From Pseudomonas sp. P8_229 (lineage in GTDB: Bacteria; Pseudomonadota; Gammaproteobacteria; Pseudomonadales; Pseudomonadaceae): a stretch of 64,000 bases of DNA. The number at the start of each line of letters is the position of its first letter. Within the stretch, counting starts at the first letter, position 1. The notes beneath the pieces are model-generated. The model saw nothing but the letters and a program-made list of their open reading frames with translations, ran no database searches and was not told where the DNA came from. A program made the position numbers and the translations under genes. Positions 43,701 to 52,295 of this stretch are shown here, piece by piece. The DNA lies in NCBI RefSeq assembly GCF_034008635.1, contig NZ_CP125378.1, positions 4,836,501-4,900,500 of the forward strand, given 5' to 3'.

Positions 43701-45477
43701 AACCGGGGTCGATGACGGCCAGCAACACCCACTGGCCTTTGAATACGACCGCCAGGACCGGCTGATCACCGAGCATCAGGGCTGGGGCACCTTGCGTTAT
43801 GCGTATGACGCCTGCGGGCAGCTCAAACACCAGCGTCTGCCGGACAACAGCAAACTCGACTACCACTACGCCAAGGGTGGCGCGCTGACCGCCATCGACC
43901 TCAACGGTGCACGGCTGACCAGCCACGTCTATCAGTCCGGTCGCGAACAACAACGCCAGCAAGGCCTGCTGCGCAGCGACTACGCCTACGACGACCAGGG
44001 CCGTTTACTCGCCCACGCTGTAGGCCATCAGCACGACTCGCTGTACCGCCGCGATTATGCCTACAGCGCCAACGGCAATCTTGAGCACATTGCCGACACC
44101 CGCCACGGCCAGCGCACCTACGCCTACGACGCCCTCGACCAGCTGATCCGCGTACGCCACTCGCGTGACGAACTGCCGGAATCCTTCGCCCACGACCCGG
44201 CCGGCAACCTGCTGATGCAGGACCGTCCCGGCCCGACGAACATCCACGGCAACCGTCTGCTGATGCAGGGCGACCGTCACTACGACTACGACGCCTTCGG
44301 CAACCTGATCCGCGAACGTCGCGGCCGTGATCAGCAACTCGTCACCGAATACCGCTACGACTGCCAGCACCGCCTGATCGGCCTGACCCGCCCCGATGGC
44401 AACACCGCGTCCTACCAGTACGACGCCTTCGGCCGCCGCATCCGCAAGACCGTCGACGGCCAGAGCACCGAGTTCTTCTGGCAAGGCGACCACCTCGTCG
44501 CCGAAAGCAGCCCGACGCACCACCGCAGCTACGTCTACGAACCCGGCACCTTCCGCCCACTGGCGCTGCTCGACGGCAAAGGCCCGAAAAAGGCCTGCCC
44601 GTTCTACTACCAACTCGACCACCTCGGCACCCCGCAGGAACTCACCGACTACAGCGGCGACATCGTCTGGTCAGCGCAATACGACGCCTACGGCAAAGTC
44701 TCGGCGATCACCCTGGCGGGTGAGGACTATCTGGATCAGCCACTGCGTTTTCAGGGGCAGTATTTCGATGCGGAGAGCGGGCTGCATTACAACCGGCATC
44801 GGCATTACGACCCGAGGCTGGGGCGGTATCTGACGCCGGATCCCATCAAGTTGGCGGGTGGGTTGAATCAGTATCGGTATGTGCCGAATCCGACGGGGTG
44901 GGTGGATCCGTTGGGGTTGAGCTCAAACTGTCCGCCGCCGAACAGGCCGGGTTGTCCGGTGCCCGGTGATGTCAGTGGCGTCAAGGTTCATGAAGGAGAG
45001 CCAGCGCTCCCAAAGATGACTGCGCAGGAGCGGCGGGCGAGGATTGATACGCTGGCGGAGGCGAACGCGAAGCGTGAAGTTTTGAAACTGGAGAAAAAGT
45101 ACAAAATGCACACCGTCGCGAAACATAACCCGGAGATATCTGATAAGGCGCTGAAGCAGAGATCCATTGACGGTAGTCATCCAACCCAAAAAGGTCAGAA
45201 AGGTCCAATAAGACCTAGCTCCCAATTCAAAACCTGGTTGCTACAACTTAACGCAATAAATGATGCAGTAACTAGGATGGAGAGAAAAAATCCTACTCCA
45301 ACAGGCTATACCCAAGATGGGGATCCTGTTATTAGAAAGGAAATGCCTGGTGGGGGTAGAGGCTACAAGCCGAATAAGAAAGATAAAAATAATCCAAAAT
45401 TCATAAAGGATCTTAATTTTTCAGAAGTTAGGTTTGATCAGGTAAGTGGCAGGCCTTATACGGCTTTTCCAGATTGA
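40705..45477 (+). CDS. Rhs-family polymorphic toxin with unrecognised C-terminal toxin domain
   Basis: 1590 residues. The N-terminal region (1-390) is helical with a hydrophobic segment near 275-310 (VVVQLLIDVLIGIVLTFVG). The DUF6531-type start of the shell is CTNGCPVSMVTGEELLTLSDG near 396. More than a dozen YD repeats (YRYDxxGRL type) follow, and the conserved core end HYDPRLGRYLTPDPIKLAGGLNQYRYVPNPTGWVDPLGL ends near 1405. The variable tip is about 183 residues, rich in Lys/Asn, containing KMHTVAKHNPE and GSHPTQKG. Such proteins are usually type VI secretion cargo. No PAAR domain or vgrG gene is present here. GC content falls sharply within the tip. Confidence 0.92.
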   Translation: MDTVSRIEQELDSFPDTLSLYRQQLEHWFSRAADQVSHAADLPSLMGMERIIRFGDRVTAVSTGDNEFFSNVVQCPQGGVMAIESKFESVYDIPLGDIVVDVVAADGGEITPVTLDAQGKGSFTGEAGKFYRVQVRSEVTPEQINDLFAAYGGLTRELDGWLRSEWQGFKPQWSQSVATAAGNGMLAGSWAAIEGVWDSIGMLSEILQNPGKFAERLGSAADDLIKLAQTAPQVMQKLQLLVSDEAALCLLLRAASLWLEMLPPSEIAGKTAEAASMVVVQLLIDVLIGIVLTFVGAGAGIAYLTLRLADRAAQLLSVVKRLVKAMFGIVSTFIEYVDRYKKVAARGIAAGVKKGRLQLRWDAKRNASLKKNEHHDDSPDQAKNPNGDSADCVPFTCTNGCPVSMVTGEELLTLSDGSLDGVLPFEFTRLYRTSAVEIDVGLGFGWSHSLAHRLAFDGDAVVWVDHENRRTRFPLPSVERPAIHNSLSRAAIFLGDEPEELIVALAGDVARFYHFRAGRLTAISDAYGNRLRVARDHQERIVRLDNGAGRSLLLRYERAQLVAVDYQSFGSDGTGWHTEQTLASYRYDARQRLLEATNAVGDSERYDYDDAHVILQRQLTGGASFFWEWERSGKAARCVRHWASFSQMDTRYVWADDGSVAVHYVDGSEETYVHDDRARLVRKVEADGGEHLKVYDAAGRLIAEQDPLGAVTEYRYDEVGRLVALLPPQDEPTSYEYRNGFLHRRSRGEAVWTWRRNAEGDVTEAVDPDGLVTYYYYDTRGQLLSIRYPDSSRHQLAWNDLGQLIEETLPDGGVRRFSYDALGRRTTSCDEHGAITRQQWDAVGRRVQTTVPTGATRAYSYGAYGQLTAERDELGRITRYEYDDDLHLVSRRINPDGTRVQYRYDHAQLLLTEIENESGEKYRLDYTPTGLIRQETGFDGRRTAYAYDRNGHLLEKTEFGDDGSTLVTAYARDTAGRLLLKTLPDGVQVAYTYDRLGRLTGVDDGQQHPLAFEYDRQDRLITEHQGWGTLRYAYDACGQLKHQRLPDNSKLDYHYAKGGALTAIDLNGARLTSHVYQSGREQQRQQGLLRSDYAYDDQGRLLAHAVGHQHDSLYRRDYAYSANGNLEHIADTRHGQRTYAYDALDQLIRVRHSRDELPESFAHDPAGNLLMQDRPGPTNIHGNRLLMQGDRHYDYDAFGNLIRERRGRDQQLVTEYRYDCQHRLIGLTRPDGNTASYQYDAFGRRIRKTVDGQSTEFFWQGDHLVAESSPTHHRSYVYEPGTFRPLALLDGKGPKKACPFYYQLDHLGTPQELTDYSGDIVWSAQYDAYGKVSAITLAGEDYLDQPLRFQGQYFDAESGLHYNRHRHYDPRLGRYLTPDPIKLAGGLNQYRYVPNPTGWVDPLGLSSNCPPPNRPGCPVPGDVSGVKVHEGEPALPKMTAQERRARIDTLAEANAKREVLKLEKKYKMHTVAKHNPEISDKALKQRSIDGSHPTQKGQKGPIRPSSQFKTWLLQLNAINDAVTRMERKNPTPTGYTQDGDPVIRKEMPGGGRGYKPNKKDKNNPKFIKDLNFSEVRFDQVSGRPYTAFPD

Positions 45478-45490
45478 GGAGTGAAAAAAT

Positions 45491-45907
45491 ATGTTGAGGT
45501 GGCCTAAGTTTAATACGCCATTTGAGCCTACGATGCATTATTGGCTGGGTGGGGTTTCCGTGTTTGATAGAGAGGAAACGCTCGGTGCAGAATTGTGGGC
45601 TTATAATCCTAATAATCAAGGGGATAGAGCTGCAATTATTCGAAAATATATATTGCGTCGATTCGAATGTTTGACATGTCGGCACCGGTTTTTGTTAGTT
45701 GAAATACTGAAGGATGCACTGTCGTGCCCTGATTTCGACTTTTCATCCTTGTTCAAAAGTGATGATGAAGCCAATATCTATTTGGCTTGGGACGAAACTG
45801 AAATCGACAATTCCAGAGTTTTTTTTGAAGAGATATATAGAGCGGCACTTGAAGAGTGGGAGGTGGATTTGTATCGGGCTGGTTTGGAGGATCAGTCTTT
45901 GTGGTAA
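45491..45907 (+). CDS. Probable immunity protein of the Rhs toxin
   Basis: 138 residues, acidic, with no signal peptide, starting 13 bases after the Rhs stop with GGAG nine bases upstream. It contains a CLTCRHRF motif and an acidic C-terminus (EEIYRAALEEWEVDLYRAGLED). I do not recognise a family. The assignment rests on position: the gene directly after an Rhs toxin tip normally encodes its inhibitor. It shares the low GC of the toxin tip. Confidence 0.7.
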   Translation: MLRWPKFNTPFEPTMHYWLGGVSVFDREETLGAELWAYNPNNQGDRAAIIRKYILRRFECLTCRHRFLLVEILKDALSCPDFDFSSLFKSDDEANIYLAWDETEIDNSRVFFEEIYRAALEEWEVDLYRAGLEDQSLW

Positions 45908-45949
45908 TGCAGATATTTGAATTTGGCAATTGGATTTGGAGGGTTGATA

Positions 45950-46924
45950 ATGGTTTCAGTTTTATTTTTTATTAAAGCGTTTGTTTGTGCTTTGTTCTTG
46001 GCGATCATGACGGATGTTTTAGCTGAAGACGCGGGAGATTTTCTCAGTTTAATTGAACAGGGTGAGTGTCATCCAGCAGCGAATAAACTTCATGAAATTG
46101 CTTTAACTGGAAATGCGGAAGCACAATTAGCATTTGGATACGCTGCAAGCCAGAACCTCTGTGGAGCGGTTGAATTAGGGGGAAGATACTCCATAGATTG
46201 GTTTCGTCTTGCCGCGGAGCAAGGTAATGCTGTTGCGCAAGCCGAACTTGCTAAAAAACTCGTTGGCACGTGGAACGCAAAAAATGAAGAAGAAGCTTTA
46301 GTTTGGTATCGATTAGCGGTAGAGCAAGGAAATGCTAATGCTCAATTCGGATTGGCGCAAATGTATGATCGTGGGCGATATGTGTCAAGAAATATACCAA
46401 GGAGCGATAGCGCTGCCATGGGTTTATATTTAAAGGCTGCAGCGCAGGGGCATGTGACCTCATATTTTGTTTTGTCTCAGATCTATCGAGAAGGTCAGCT
46501 TGTAGAGAAGGATGAGTCAGCTGAGGCTTATTGGAATAAGAAGGGTGCCGAAAGCGGCGATAGTTATGCTCAGAATAGATTGGCTGATATGTACAGGAAT
46601 GGGCGGGGAGTTATAAGGAGTGATATAGAGGCAAGATCCTGGTATAGCAAGTCTGCGAAACTTGGTAGCTCTTATGCTAAAACGAATTTGGCCAAAATGC
46701 TCAGAGACGGCGAGGGAGGACCTATTAATACAGATGTGGCGATTCAATTGTTTATAGAGGCCGCGGAAGCAGATGATCCAAATGCACAGTATGAGCTTGG
46801 AAAAATATACTTAGAGGGGTTGTTGGGGGTGCGGAGAGATAGGTCTAAAGCCGAATTCTGGATGATAAAGGCTGCAGAAAAACTCCATCCCCTCGCAGTT
46901 CTGGAGTTAGAAGAGGTGGATTGA
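45950..46924 (+). CDS. Exported Sel1-repeat protein, 324 aa
   Basis: Signal peptide MVSVLFFIKAFVCALFLAIMTDVLA, then about seven Sel1 repeats (AIDWFRLAAEQGNAVAQ-like units from about 75 to 320, the last KAEFWMIKAAEKLHPLAVLELEE). GGAGGG lies seven bases before ATG 45950; a longer TTG frame is rejected. AT-rich, like the toxin tip and immunity gene. It may be a second, periplasmic immunity factor (Sel1 proteins occur as immunity proteins of effectors) or simple cargo. Confidence 0.8.
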   Translation: MVSVLFFIKAFVCALFLAIMTDVLAEDAGDFLSLIEQGECHPAANKLHEIALTGNAEAQLAFGYAASQNLCGAVELGGRYSIDWFRLAAEQGNAVAQAELAKKLVGTWNAKNEEEALVWYRLAVEQGNANAQFGLAQMYDRGRYVSRNIPRSDSAAMGLYLKAAAQGHVTSYFVLSQIYREGQLVEKDESAEAYWNKKGAESGDSYAQNRLADMYRNGRGVIRSDIEARSWYSKSAKLGSSYAKTNLAKMLRDGEGGPINTDVAIQLFIEAAEADDPNAQYELGKIYLEGLLGVRRDRSKAEFWMIKAAEKLHPLAVLELEEVD

Positions 46925-47070
46925 TTGAAGGAAGTAGTTTCGTTGCATTAATCGAAAAAGCAGAAATTTGATAATGGGTGGTCTGAATTTCATTTGGATA
47001 AGTCGTAGTGACTGCCCCCCCCCTCCGCGAGCACGCAAGTTTTCACAGGGTATTTGGGGTGTTGGGGATA

Positions 47071-48861
47071 TCAGCGTTGGCCGATTGTTTGTGGAGCAAG
47101 GAGTTCTGGAACGGTAAGACTATCAATCACATGCACGCTATACCCCGGAACATTCTTCGCATGATGCTTCGCCTGCGAGGCCATTTCCGCGAGTTGGCTG
47201 GCATCCAGTTCGGCGCAGGCCTCGGGGTGCAGGTGGACTACGCCGATGGACAGTGACAGCAGTGGAAACTCCTGCCGCATACCCTGACGGTTCGGCGCGA
47301 TGAAGCACCCCGCCTCAAGATGCTCAGGGCGATAGAAGCGCCGGCATTGGCTCTGGAAGTCGTCGAGCAGCTGATTGAGTCGTTTGCGCCAGTCTTCCGG
47401 GCCGAGGACGAGGAGGAAGTCGTCGCCGCCGATGTGGCCGACGAAGTCGCGGGAAGGGTCAACGCGTTCGTTCAGGCATTGCGCCAGGCACAGCAGGACT
47501 TCGTCGCCACGGCCGTAGCCGTAGATGTCGTTGAAGGGTTTGAAGCTGTCGATGTCGACGTAGCAGATGATCGACTCGCGGCCCTGTTGCAGCAGGCGGG
47601 TCAGGCATTGCTGGATCGGCACGTTGCCGGGCAGCAGGGTCAGCGGGTTGGCGTAGCGGGCCTGCTGGATTTTCAGTTCGGTGATCAGTTTGAGCACGTC
47701 AATTACCCGACCCAGGCCGAGATAGCCGCCGTTGAGGGTAATGATGAAATCTTCTTCGATGCGCTGACGGGCGCGGCTGGTGATCAGGCGGCTGACCTGT
47801 TGCAGCGACTGGCTCATCTCCACGGCGAGGAAGTCGTCGTTCATCAGGCGGCTGATCGGTTTGCGCGCGAACAGGTCGGTGGCGAACGGTTTGAGCAACG
47901 CGTCGGACAACGAATGGCGATGGACGATGCCGCACGGCTGGCCTTGTTCATCGAGCACCGCCAGTGAGTTGAGGTTGGCCTGGCGGCGGAAGGCTTCCAG
48001 CACCGTGGCGGTCGGTGTGTCGCGATGCACGGCTGGTTGGTCGTTGAGCAGGGCGCTGAGGTCGCTGCCTTCGTCGTTGAGGGCCACGGCATTGCTGTCG
48101 TGTTTGGGCATCAGGGCCCGGGCATCGTGGGGTGGATGTTCCTGTGGGCGCCCCAGCAGATAGCCCTGCACCAGATCGACGCCCATTTCGGTCAACATCG
48201 CCAGCTCTTCCGGCAACTCGATACCCTCGGCAATCACCTGCGCTCGCGAAGCCTTGGCGATTTGCAGGATCGAGCCGACGAACTCGCGTTTCAGCGCATC
48301 CTGATGAATACCGTCGATGAAGTGGCGGTCGATCTTCACGTAATCCGGACGCAGTTCGGACCACAGGCGCAAGCTCGAATAGCCAGCGCCCAAGTCATCC
48401 AGCGCAATCGAAAAACCCATCGCCCGGTAGTGATGCAGGGCGGTTTGCAGCAACTGGAAATCGTCGATCGGTGTCTGTTCGGTGAGTTCGATCACCACTT
48501 GGCTGGGTGGAATGCCGAAGTCCTGAAGCAATTGCAGCGTCCGCCCCGGCTGATGCGCAGCTTCGAGCAGGGATTCCGGCGAGACGTTGAGGAACAGCTT
48601 GCCCGGCAGTTGCTGCTCGTTGAAGCGACGGCAGGCAGACTGGCGACAAGCGATCTCCAGTTCGCTCAGGCGGCCGGCCTGACGCGCCACGGCGAACAGC
48701 GCGATAGGCGAGTGCAGCGGGCTGTTGGACGGGCCACGGGTGAGGGCTTCGTAACCGAGGATGCGGCGTTCGGAGAGACTGATGATCGGCTGGAACAGAC
48801 TGTGCAAACCGCTTTGAGTCAGGATCGAGCTCAAGGCACTCAGCTGTTCGGTCGTGGTCAT
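47071..48861 (-). CDS. EAL-CBS-GGDEF cyclic-di-GMP protein
   Basis: 596 residues without membrane segments. The N-terminal EAL domain (about 10-245) has EALTRG, ELTEQTP, DDLGAGYSSL, KIDRHFIDGI and AEGIE, so phosphodiesterase activity is plausible. A CBS pair follows (about 265-395; TVLEAFRRQANLNSLAVLDEQGQPCGIV). The C-terminal GGDEF domain (about 405-570) has GGDDF at 478-482, with Asp in place of the second acidic Glu, so cyclase activity may be weak or lost. The CBS pair could sense adenine nucleotides. The ribosome site is weak. Confidence 0.9.
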   Translation of the reverse strand: MTTTEQLSALSSILTQSGLHSLFQPIISLSERRILGYEALTRGPSNSPLHSPIALFAVARQAGRLSELEIACRQSACRRFNEQQLPGKLFLNVSPESLLEAAHQPGRTLQLLQDFGIPPSQVVIELTEQTPIDDFQLLQTALHHYRAMGFSIALDDLGAGYSSLRLWSELRPDYVKIDRHFIDGIHQDALKREFVGSILQIAKASRAQVIAEGIELPEELAMLTEMGVDLVQGYLLGRPQEHPPHDARALMPKHDSNAVALNDEGSDLSALLNDQPAVHRDTPTATVLEAFRRQANLNSLAVLDEQGQPCGIVHRHSLSDALLKPFATDLFARKPISRLMNDDFLAVEMSQSLQQVSRLITSRARQRIEEDFIITLNGGYLGLGRVIDVLKLITELKIQQARYANPLTLLPGNVPIQQCLTRLLQQGRESIICYVDIDSFKPFNDIYGYGRGDEVLLCLAQCLNERVDPSRDFVGHIGGDDFLLVLGPEDWRKRLNQLLDDFQSQCRRFYRPEHLEAGCFIAPNRQGMRQEFPLLSLSIGVVHLHPEACAELDASQLAEMASQAKHHAKNVPGYSVHVIDSLTVPELLAPQTIGQR

Positions 48862-48877
48862 GGCAATCTCTGGCGAT

Positions 48878-48927
48878 AAAAAAAGGACTGGGAGCGCTCT
48901 CGATGAAGAGAGTGGCTCCAGTCCTTT
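48878..48927 (-). terminator. Hairpin upstream of the EAL-CBS-GGDEF gene, terminator for the protease transcript
   Basis: AAAGGACTGGGAGC and GCTCCAGTCCTTT form an almost perfect long stem. Read on the minus strand it ends in seven T. It lies 70 bases after the protease gene and 20 before the next. Confidence 0.85.
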
Positions 48928-48994
48928 ATTTCACGACAGAATGATGACTGTTTGATGACGCTCCGAGGAGCGTCAGCATTAAATTGCCATCACC

Positions 48995-51079
48995 TTACTT
49001 CTTGGCTACCTGATTGCTCAGCTTCAGGTAATCCAGCAGCACGCGCCCGGTTTCGCTCAGGTAGGCGTCGTCTTCTGGTTTGACCTTGTCCGGCTCGGCG
49101 GCCGCGAGGGCATCGTCGTCTTCTTTCTTCAGTTCTTTGAGCGGCTCTTCGCCTTTGGCTTTGCGACGGATGTTCTCCATCGCCAGTTGCTTGGCGTCGA
49201 TGTCGGTGTGCTGGGCACGGCGTTCGGCTTCGTTGAGGCTGACGGTTTTTTCTTCCATCAGCTTCTGCGCCAGGGCCAGCTTGTCGCGGATGAACACGAA
49301 CTCGGCGTCTTTGGCACTGCGTGCATCATGCTCGGACTTGAGCTGCGCCAGGTACGGCTTGAACGGATCGACCGCAGGCTTGATCGCCGCCTTGATGGTG
49401 TCCCACGGCATGGCTTCCGGCAGGGCGCTTTCGCCGATTTCCTTGGTGTCGATGATCGACGGATAATCGATGTCCGGCAGGACGCCCTGATGCTGGGTGC
49501 TCTGACCGGAAACCCGGTAGAACTTGGCCAGGGTCAGTTTCAGTTCGCCATGGTTCAGCGGCTGAATGGTCTGCACCGTGCCTTTACCGAAGGTCTGGCC
49601 ACCGATGATCAGCGCGCGATGGTAGTCCTGCATGGCGCCGGCGAAAATCTCCGAAGCCGAGGCGGACAAGCGATTGACCAGCAATGCCATCGGGCCTTTG
49701 TAGAACGCGCCCGGGTTTTCATCTTCCAGTACATCGACGCGGCCATCGGCGTTACGCACGAGGACGGTCGGGCCCTTGTCGATGAACAGGCTGGTCAGCT
49801 CGGTGGCTTCCTGCAGGGAGCCGCCGCCGTTGTTGCGCAAGTCGATGACCACGCCGTCGACTTTCTCTTTCTGCAGTTCGGTCAGCAGTTTCTTGACGTC
49901 ACGGGTGGTGCTCTTGTAATCCGGATCACCGGCACGGAACGCCTTGAAGTCGAGGTAGAAGGCCGGAATCTCGATCACGCCGAGCTTGTAGTCCTTGCCG
50001 TCCTGTTTCAGGTTCAGCACGGATTTTTTCACCGCCTGATCTTCAAGCTTCACCGCTTCGCGGGTGATCGGCACGATCTTGCTGGTCTGGTCGTTCGGCG
50101 CGTTGCTGGCCGGAATCACTTCCAGACGAACCACGGTGCCTTTCGGGCCGCGGATCAGCTTGACCACTTCGTCCAGGCGCCAGCCCACCACGTCGACCAT
50201 CTCTTTGTTGCCCTGGGCAACGCCGATGATCTTGTCAGCCGGTGCAACCTGTTTGGTCTTGTCGGCCGGGCCTGCGGGCACCAGACGCACGACTTTCACT
50301 TGATCGTTGTCGCTCTGCAACACGGCGCCGATGCCCTCCAGGGACAGGCTCATGTTGATGTCGAAGTTCTCCGCGTTATCCGGCGACAGATAGTTGGTGT
50401 GCGGATCGTACGACATGGCGAAGGTGTTGATGTACGCCTGGAAGATGTCTTCCGGACGGGTCTGGTCGAGGCGCGCCAACTGGTTCTTGTAGCGCTTGGT
50501 CAGGGTTTCCTGGATCTGCTTCGGCTCTTTGCCGGCGATCTTCTGCCGCAGCACTTCGTCCTTGACGCGTTTGCGCCACAGGTCGTCGAGTTCAGCAGTG
50601 GATTTGAGCCAAGGGGCGTCCTTGCGATCGATCAGCAAGGTTTCCTTGGTGGTGAAGTCCATCTTGTCGACGCCCTTGTTCAACTCCGCAATGGCGAAGT
50701 CCAGGCGCGCCTTGACGCGGTCCAGATAGCGCTTGTAGATGGTGAACCCGGCGTTGAGGTCGCCGCTTTTGAGGAAGTCGTCGAACTGGGTCTTCCACTT
50801 GTCGAATTCGGCGATGTCGCTGGCCATGAAGTAGCTGCGCGATGGATCCAGCAGCTTGATGTAGCTGTCGTAGATGATCACCGAGCGCGCATCGTCGAGC
50901 GGCGGCTTGCTGTAGTGGTGACGCTTGAGCAACTCGACGACGTTGAGACTGGCGATCACTTCGTCGCGATCAGGCTGCAAGTTGTCCCAGCTGTTGGCTG
51001 CGAATGTTTTGCCCGACATCGGCAACAGGCCGATACCGATGAAAAGAGCGAGGGCGGTGCTGGGGAGCAAATGCTTCAT
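48995..51079 (-). CDS. prc: Prc/Tsp, tail-specific periplasmic protease
   Basis: 694 residues. Signal peptide MKHLLPSTALALFIGIGLLPMSGKTFAA; long N-terminal helical domain; PDZ domain (EGIGAVLQSDNDQVKVVRLVPAG); S41 catalytic core with the nucleophile in LSASASEIFAGAMQDY and the Lys in GGQTFGKGTVQTI; C-terminal Lys/Glu-rich helical domain. It cuts misfolded or tagged periplasmic proteins from the C-terminus; in pseudomonads the homologue can influence alginate control through MucA. An 11-codon longer start exists (51112), but the chosen one begins with a normal signal peptide. Confidence 0.93.
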   Translation of the reverse strand: MKHLLPSTALALFIGIGLLPMSGKTFAANSWDNLQPDRDEVIASLNVVELLKRHHYSKPPLDDARSVIIYDSYIKLLDPSRSYFMASDIAEFDKWKTQFDDFLKSGDLNAGFTIYKRYLDRVKARLDFAIAELNKGVDKMDFTTKETLLIDRKDAPWLKSTAELDDLWRKRVKDEVLRQKIAGKEPKQIQETLTKRYKNQLARLDQTRPEDIFQAYINTFAMSYDPHTNYLSPDNAENFDINMSLSLEGIGAVLQSDNDQVKVVRLVPAGPADKTKQVAPADKIIGVAQGNKEMVDVVGWRLDEVVKLIRGPKGTVVRLEVIPASNAPNDQTSKIVPITREAVKLEDQAVKKSVLNLKQDGKDYKLGVIEIPAFYLDFKAFRAGDPDYKSTTRDVKKLLTELQKEKVDGVVIDLRNNGGGSLQEATELTSLFIDKGPTVLVRNADGRVDVLEDENPGAFYKGPMALLVNRLSASASEIFAGAMQDYHRALIIGGQTFGKGTVQTIQPLNHGELKLTLAKFYRVSGQSTQHQGVLPDIDYPSIIDTKEIGESALPEAMPWDTIKAAIKPAVDPFKPYLAQLKSEHDARSAKDAEFVFIRDKLALAQKLMEEKTVSLNEAERRAQHTDIDAKQLAMENIRRKAKGEEPLKELKKEDDDALAAAEPDKVKPEDDAYLSETGRVLLDYLKLSNQVAKK

Positions 51080-51217
51080 GCTGATTCGACGCGGGGACAA
51101 TTGATAACGCATATTAGGCCGTCTTTGAAGTCGCCGGTTCTACGAGAGCCGGTCGCATAATGCAAAAAGCCCGGCGCTACAGCTTCGGGCTCAGTCCAGA
51201 CTCACTATGGAGGCACT

Positions 51218-52180
51218 GTGAAGGCATTGCAAGGCGTTGAAGGTCAAGTGGCATGGGTTGAAGAGCCGAGTCCTGCGTGCGATGTAGGACAAGTGCGCAT
51301 TCGCGTGGCGGCAGCCGGCCTCAATCGCGCCGATTTATTACAGAAAGCCGGGCTTTATCCGCCACCGCCCGGCGCCAGTCAGGTGCTCGGTCTTGAGTGC
51401 TCCGGGGTGATCAGCGAGGTCGGCGCCGGGTCCTCCTGGCAGGTTGGTGACCGGGTCTGCGCCTTGCTGGCCGGGGGCGGGATGGCCGAAGAGGTGGTGG
51501 TCGACGGGCGGCACGTGCTGCCGGTGCCCGAGGGCGTCTCGCTGATCGAAGCCGCGGCATTACCCGAGGTTTATGCAACGGTCTGGCTGAATGTGTTTCA
51601 ACTGGCGGCGTTGAAACCGGGTGAGAAAGTTCTCTTGCACGCCGGAGCCAGTGGAATTGGTTCAGCGGCCATTCAGCTGTGCAAGGCGTTCGGCAACCCG
51701 TGCTGGGTCAGCGTCGGCTCGGCCGAGCGTCTGGCCTACTGTGAAGCGCTCGGCGCCCAGGGCGGCGTGGTGCGCAGCGATGACCTGGAGGGCCTGCGCG
51801 ACTTCGCTCCGTTTGACGTGATCCTCGATCCGGTTGGCGGCACTTACGCCGCGCTGAACCTCAAGCTGATGGCGCTCGACGGACGTTGGGTGCTGATCGG
51901 GTTGATGGGCGGGCGTGAGGCGAAGCTGGATCTGGCGCAGGTGCTGGCCAAGCGTGTGCAGTTGCTCGGTTCGACCCTGCGCAGCCGTGATGATCAATTC
52001 AAGGCGGACCTGCTCAGTGACCTGGGGCAGCACGTGTGGCCGCTGTTTGCCGAAGGGCGGTTGAGCCCGCAACTGGCGAAAACTTTTCCGGTGAAAGATG
52101 CCGAAGCGGCGTTTGCCGAGTTGGCGAGCAATACGGTGGCGGGGAAGGTGGTGCTGGTGATTGACGACAGCCTGAGCTGA
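51218..52180 (+). CDS. NAD(P)H:quinone oxidoreductase, zinc-free MDR family (PIG3 type)
   Basis: 320 residues. The GroES-like half starts VRIRVAAAGLNRADLLQKAGLYPPPPGAS, characteristic of the PIG3/quinone-oxidoreductase branch. The Rossmann half has HAGASGIGSAAIQLCKAFG, with the GxxGxG-like loop. The catalytic zinc ligands of alcohol dehydrogenases are missing. The start is GTG with GGAGG five bases upstream. It is divergent from prc and stands alone. Confidence 0.88.
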   Translation: MKALQGVEGQVAWVEEPSPACDVGQVRIRVAAAGLNRADLLQKAGLYPPPPGASQVLGLECSGVISEVGAGSSWQVGDRVCALLAGGGMAEEVVVDGRHVLPVPEGVSLIEAAALPEVYATVWLNVFQLAALKPGEKVLLHAGASGIGSAAIQLCKAFGNPCWVSVGSAERLAYCEALGAQGGVVRSDDLEGLRDFAPFDVILDPVGGTYAALNLKLMALDGRWVLIGLMGGREAKLDLAQVLAKRVQLLGSTLRSRDDQFKADLLSDLGQHVWPLFAEGRLSPQLAKTFPVKDAEAAFAELASNTVAGKVVLVIDDSLS

Positions 52181-52194
52181 CAACACAGACCCCC

Positions 52195-52284
52195 TGTAGG
52201 AGTGAGCCTGCTCGCGATAGCTGACTATCAGTCAACATTGATGGTGACTGACCAGACGCCATCGCGAGCAGGCTCACTCCTGCA
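52195..52284. repeat. REPIN
   Basis: Arms TAGGAGTGAGCCTGCTCGCG and CGCGAGCAGGCTCACTCCTG about 45 bases apart, between convergent genes. Both arms are of the TAGGAGTGAG subtype. Confidence 0.9.
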
Positions 52285-52295
52285 TTAAATCTTTG

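Noticed and set aside
49187-51160. 657-codon open frame on the + strand
   Set aside because: Antisense to prc, with no recognisable domain or ribosome site.
51166-51191. Terminator between prc and the quinone oxidoreductase gene
   Set aside because: AGCCCG and CGGGCT form only a six-bp stem with a 12-base loop, in a divergent promoter region where no transcript needs ending.
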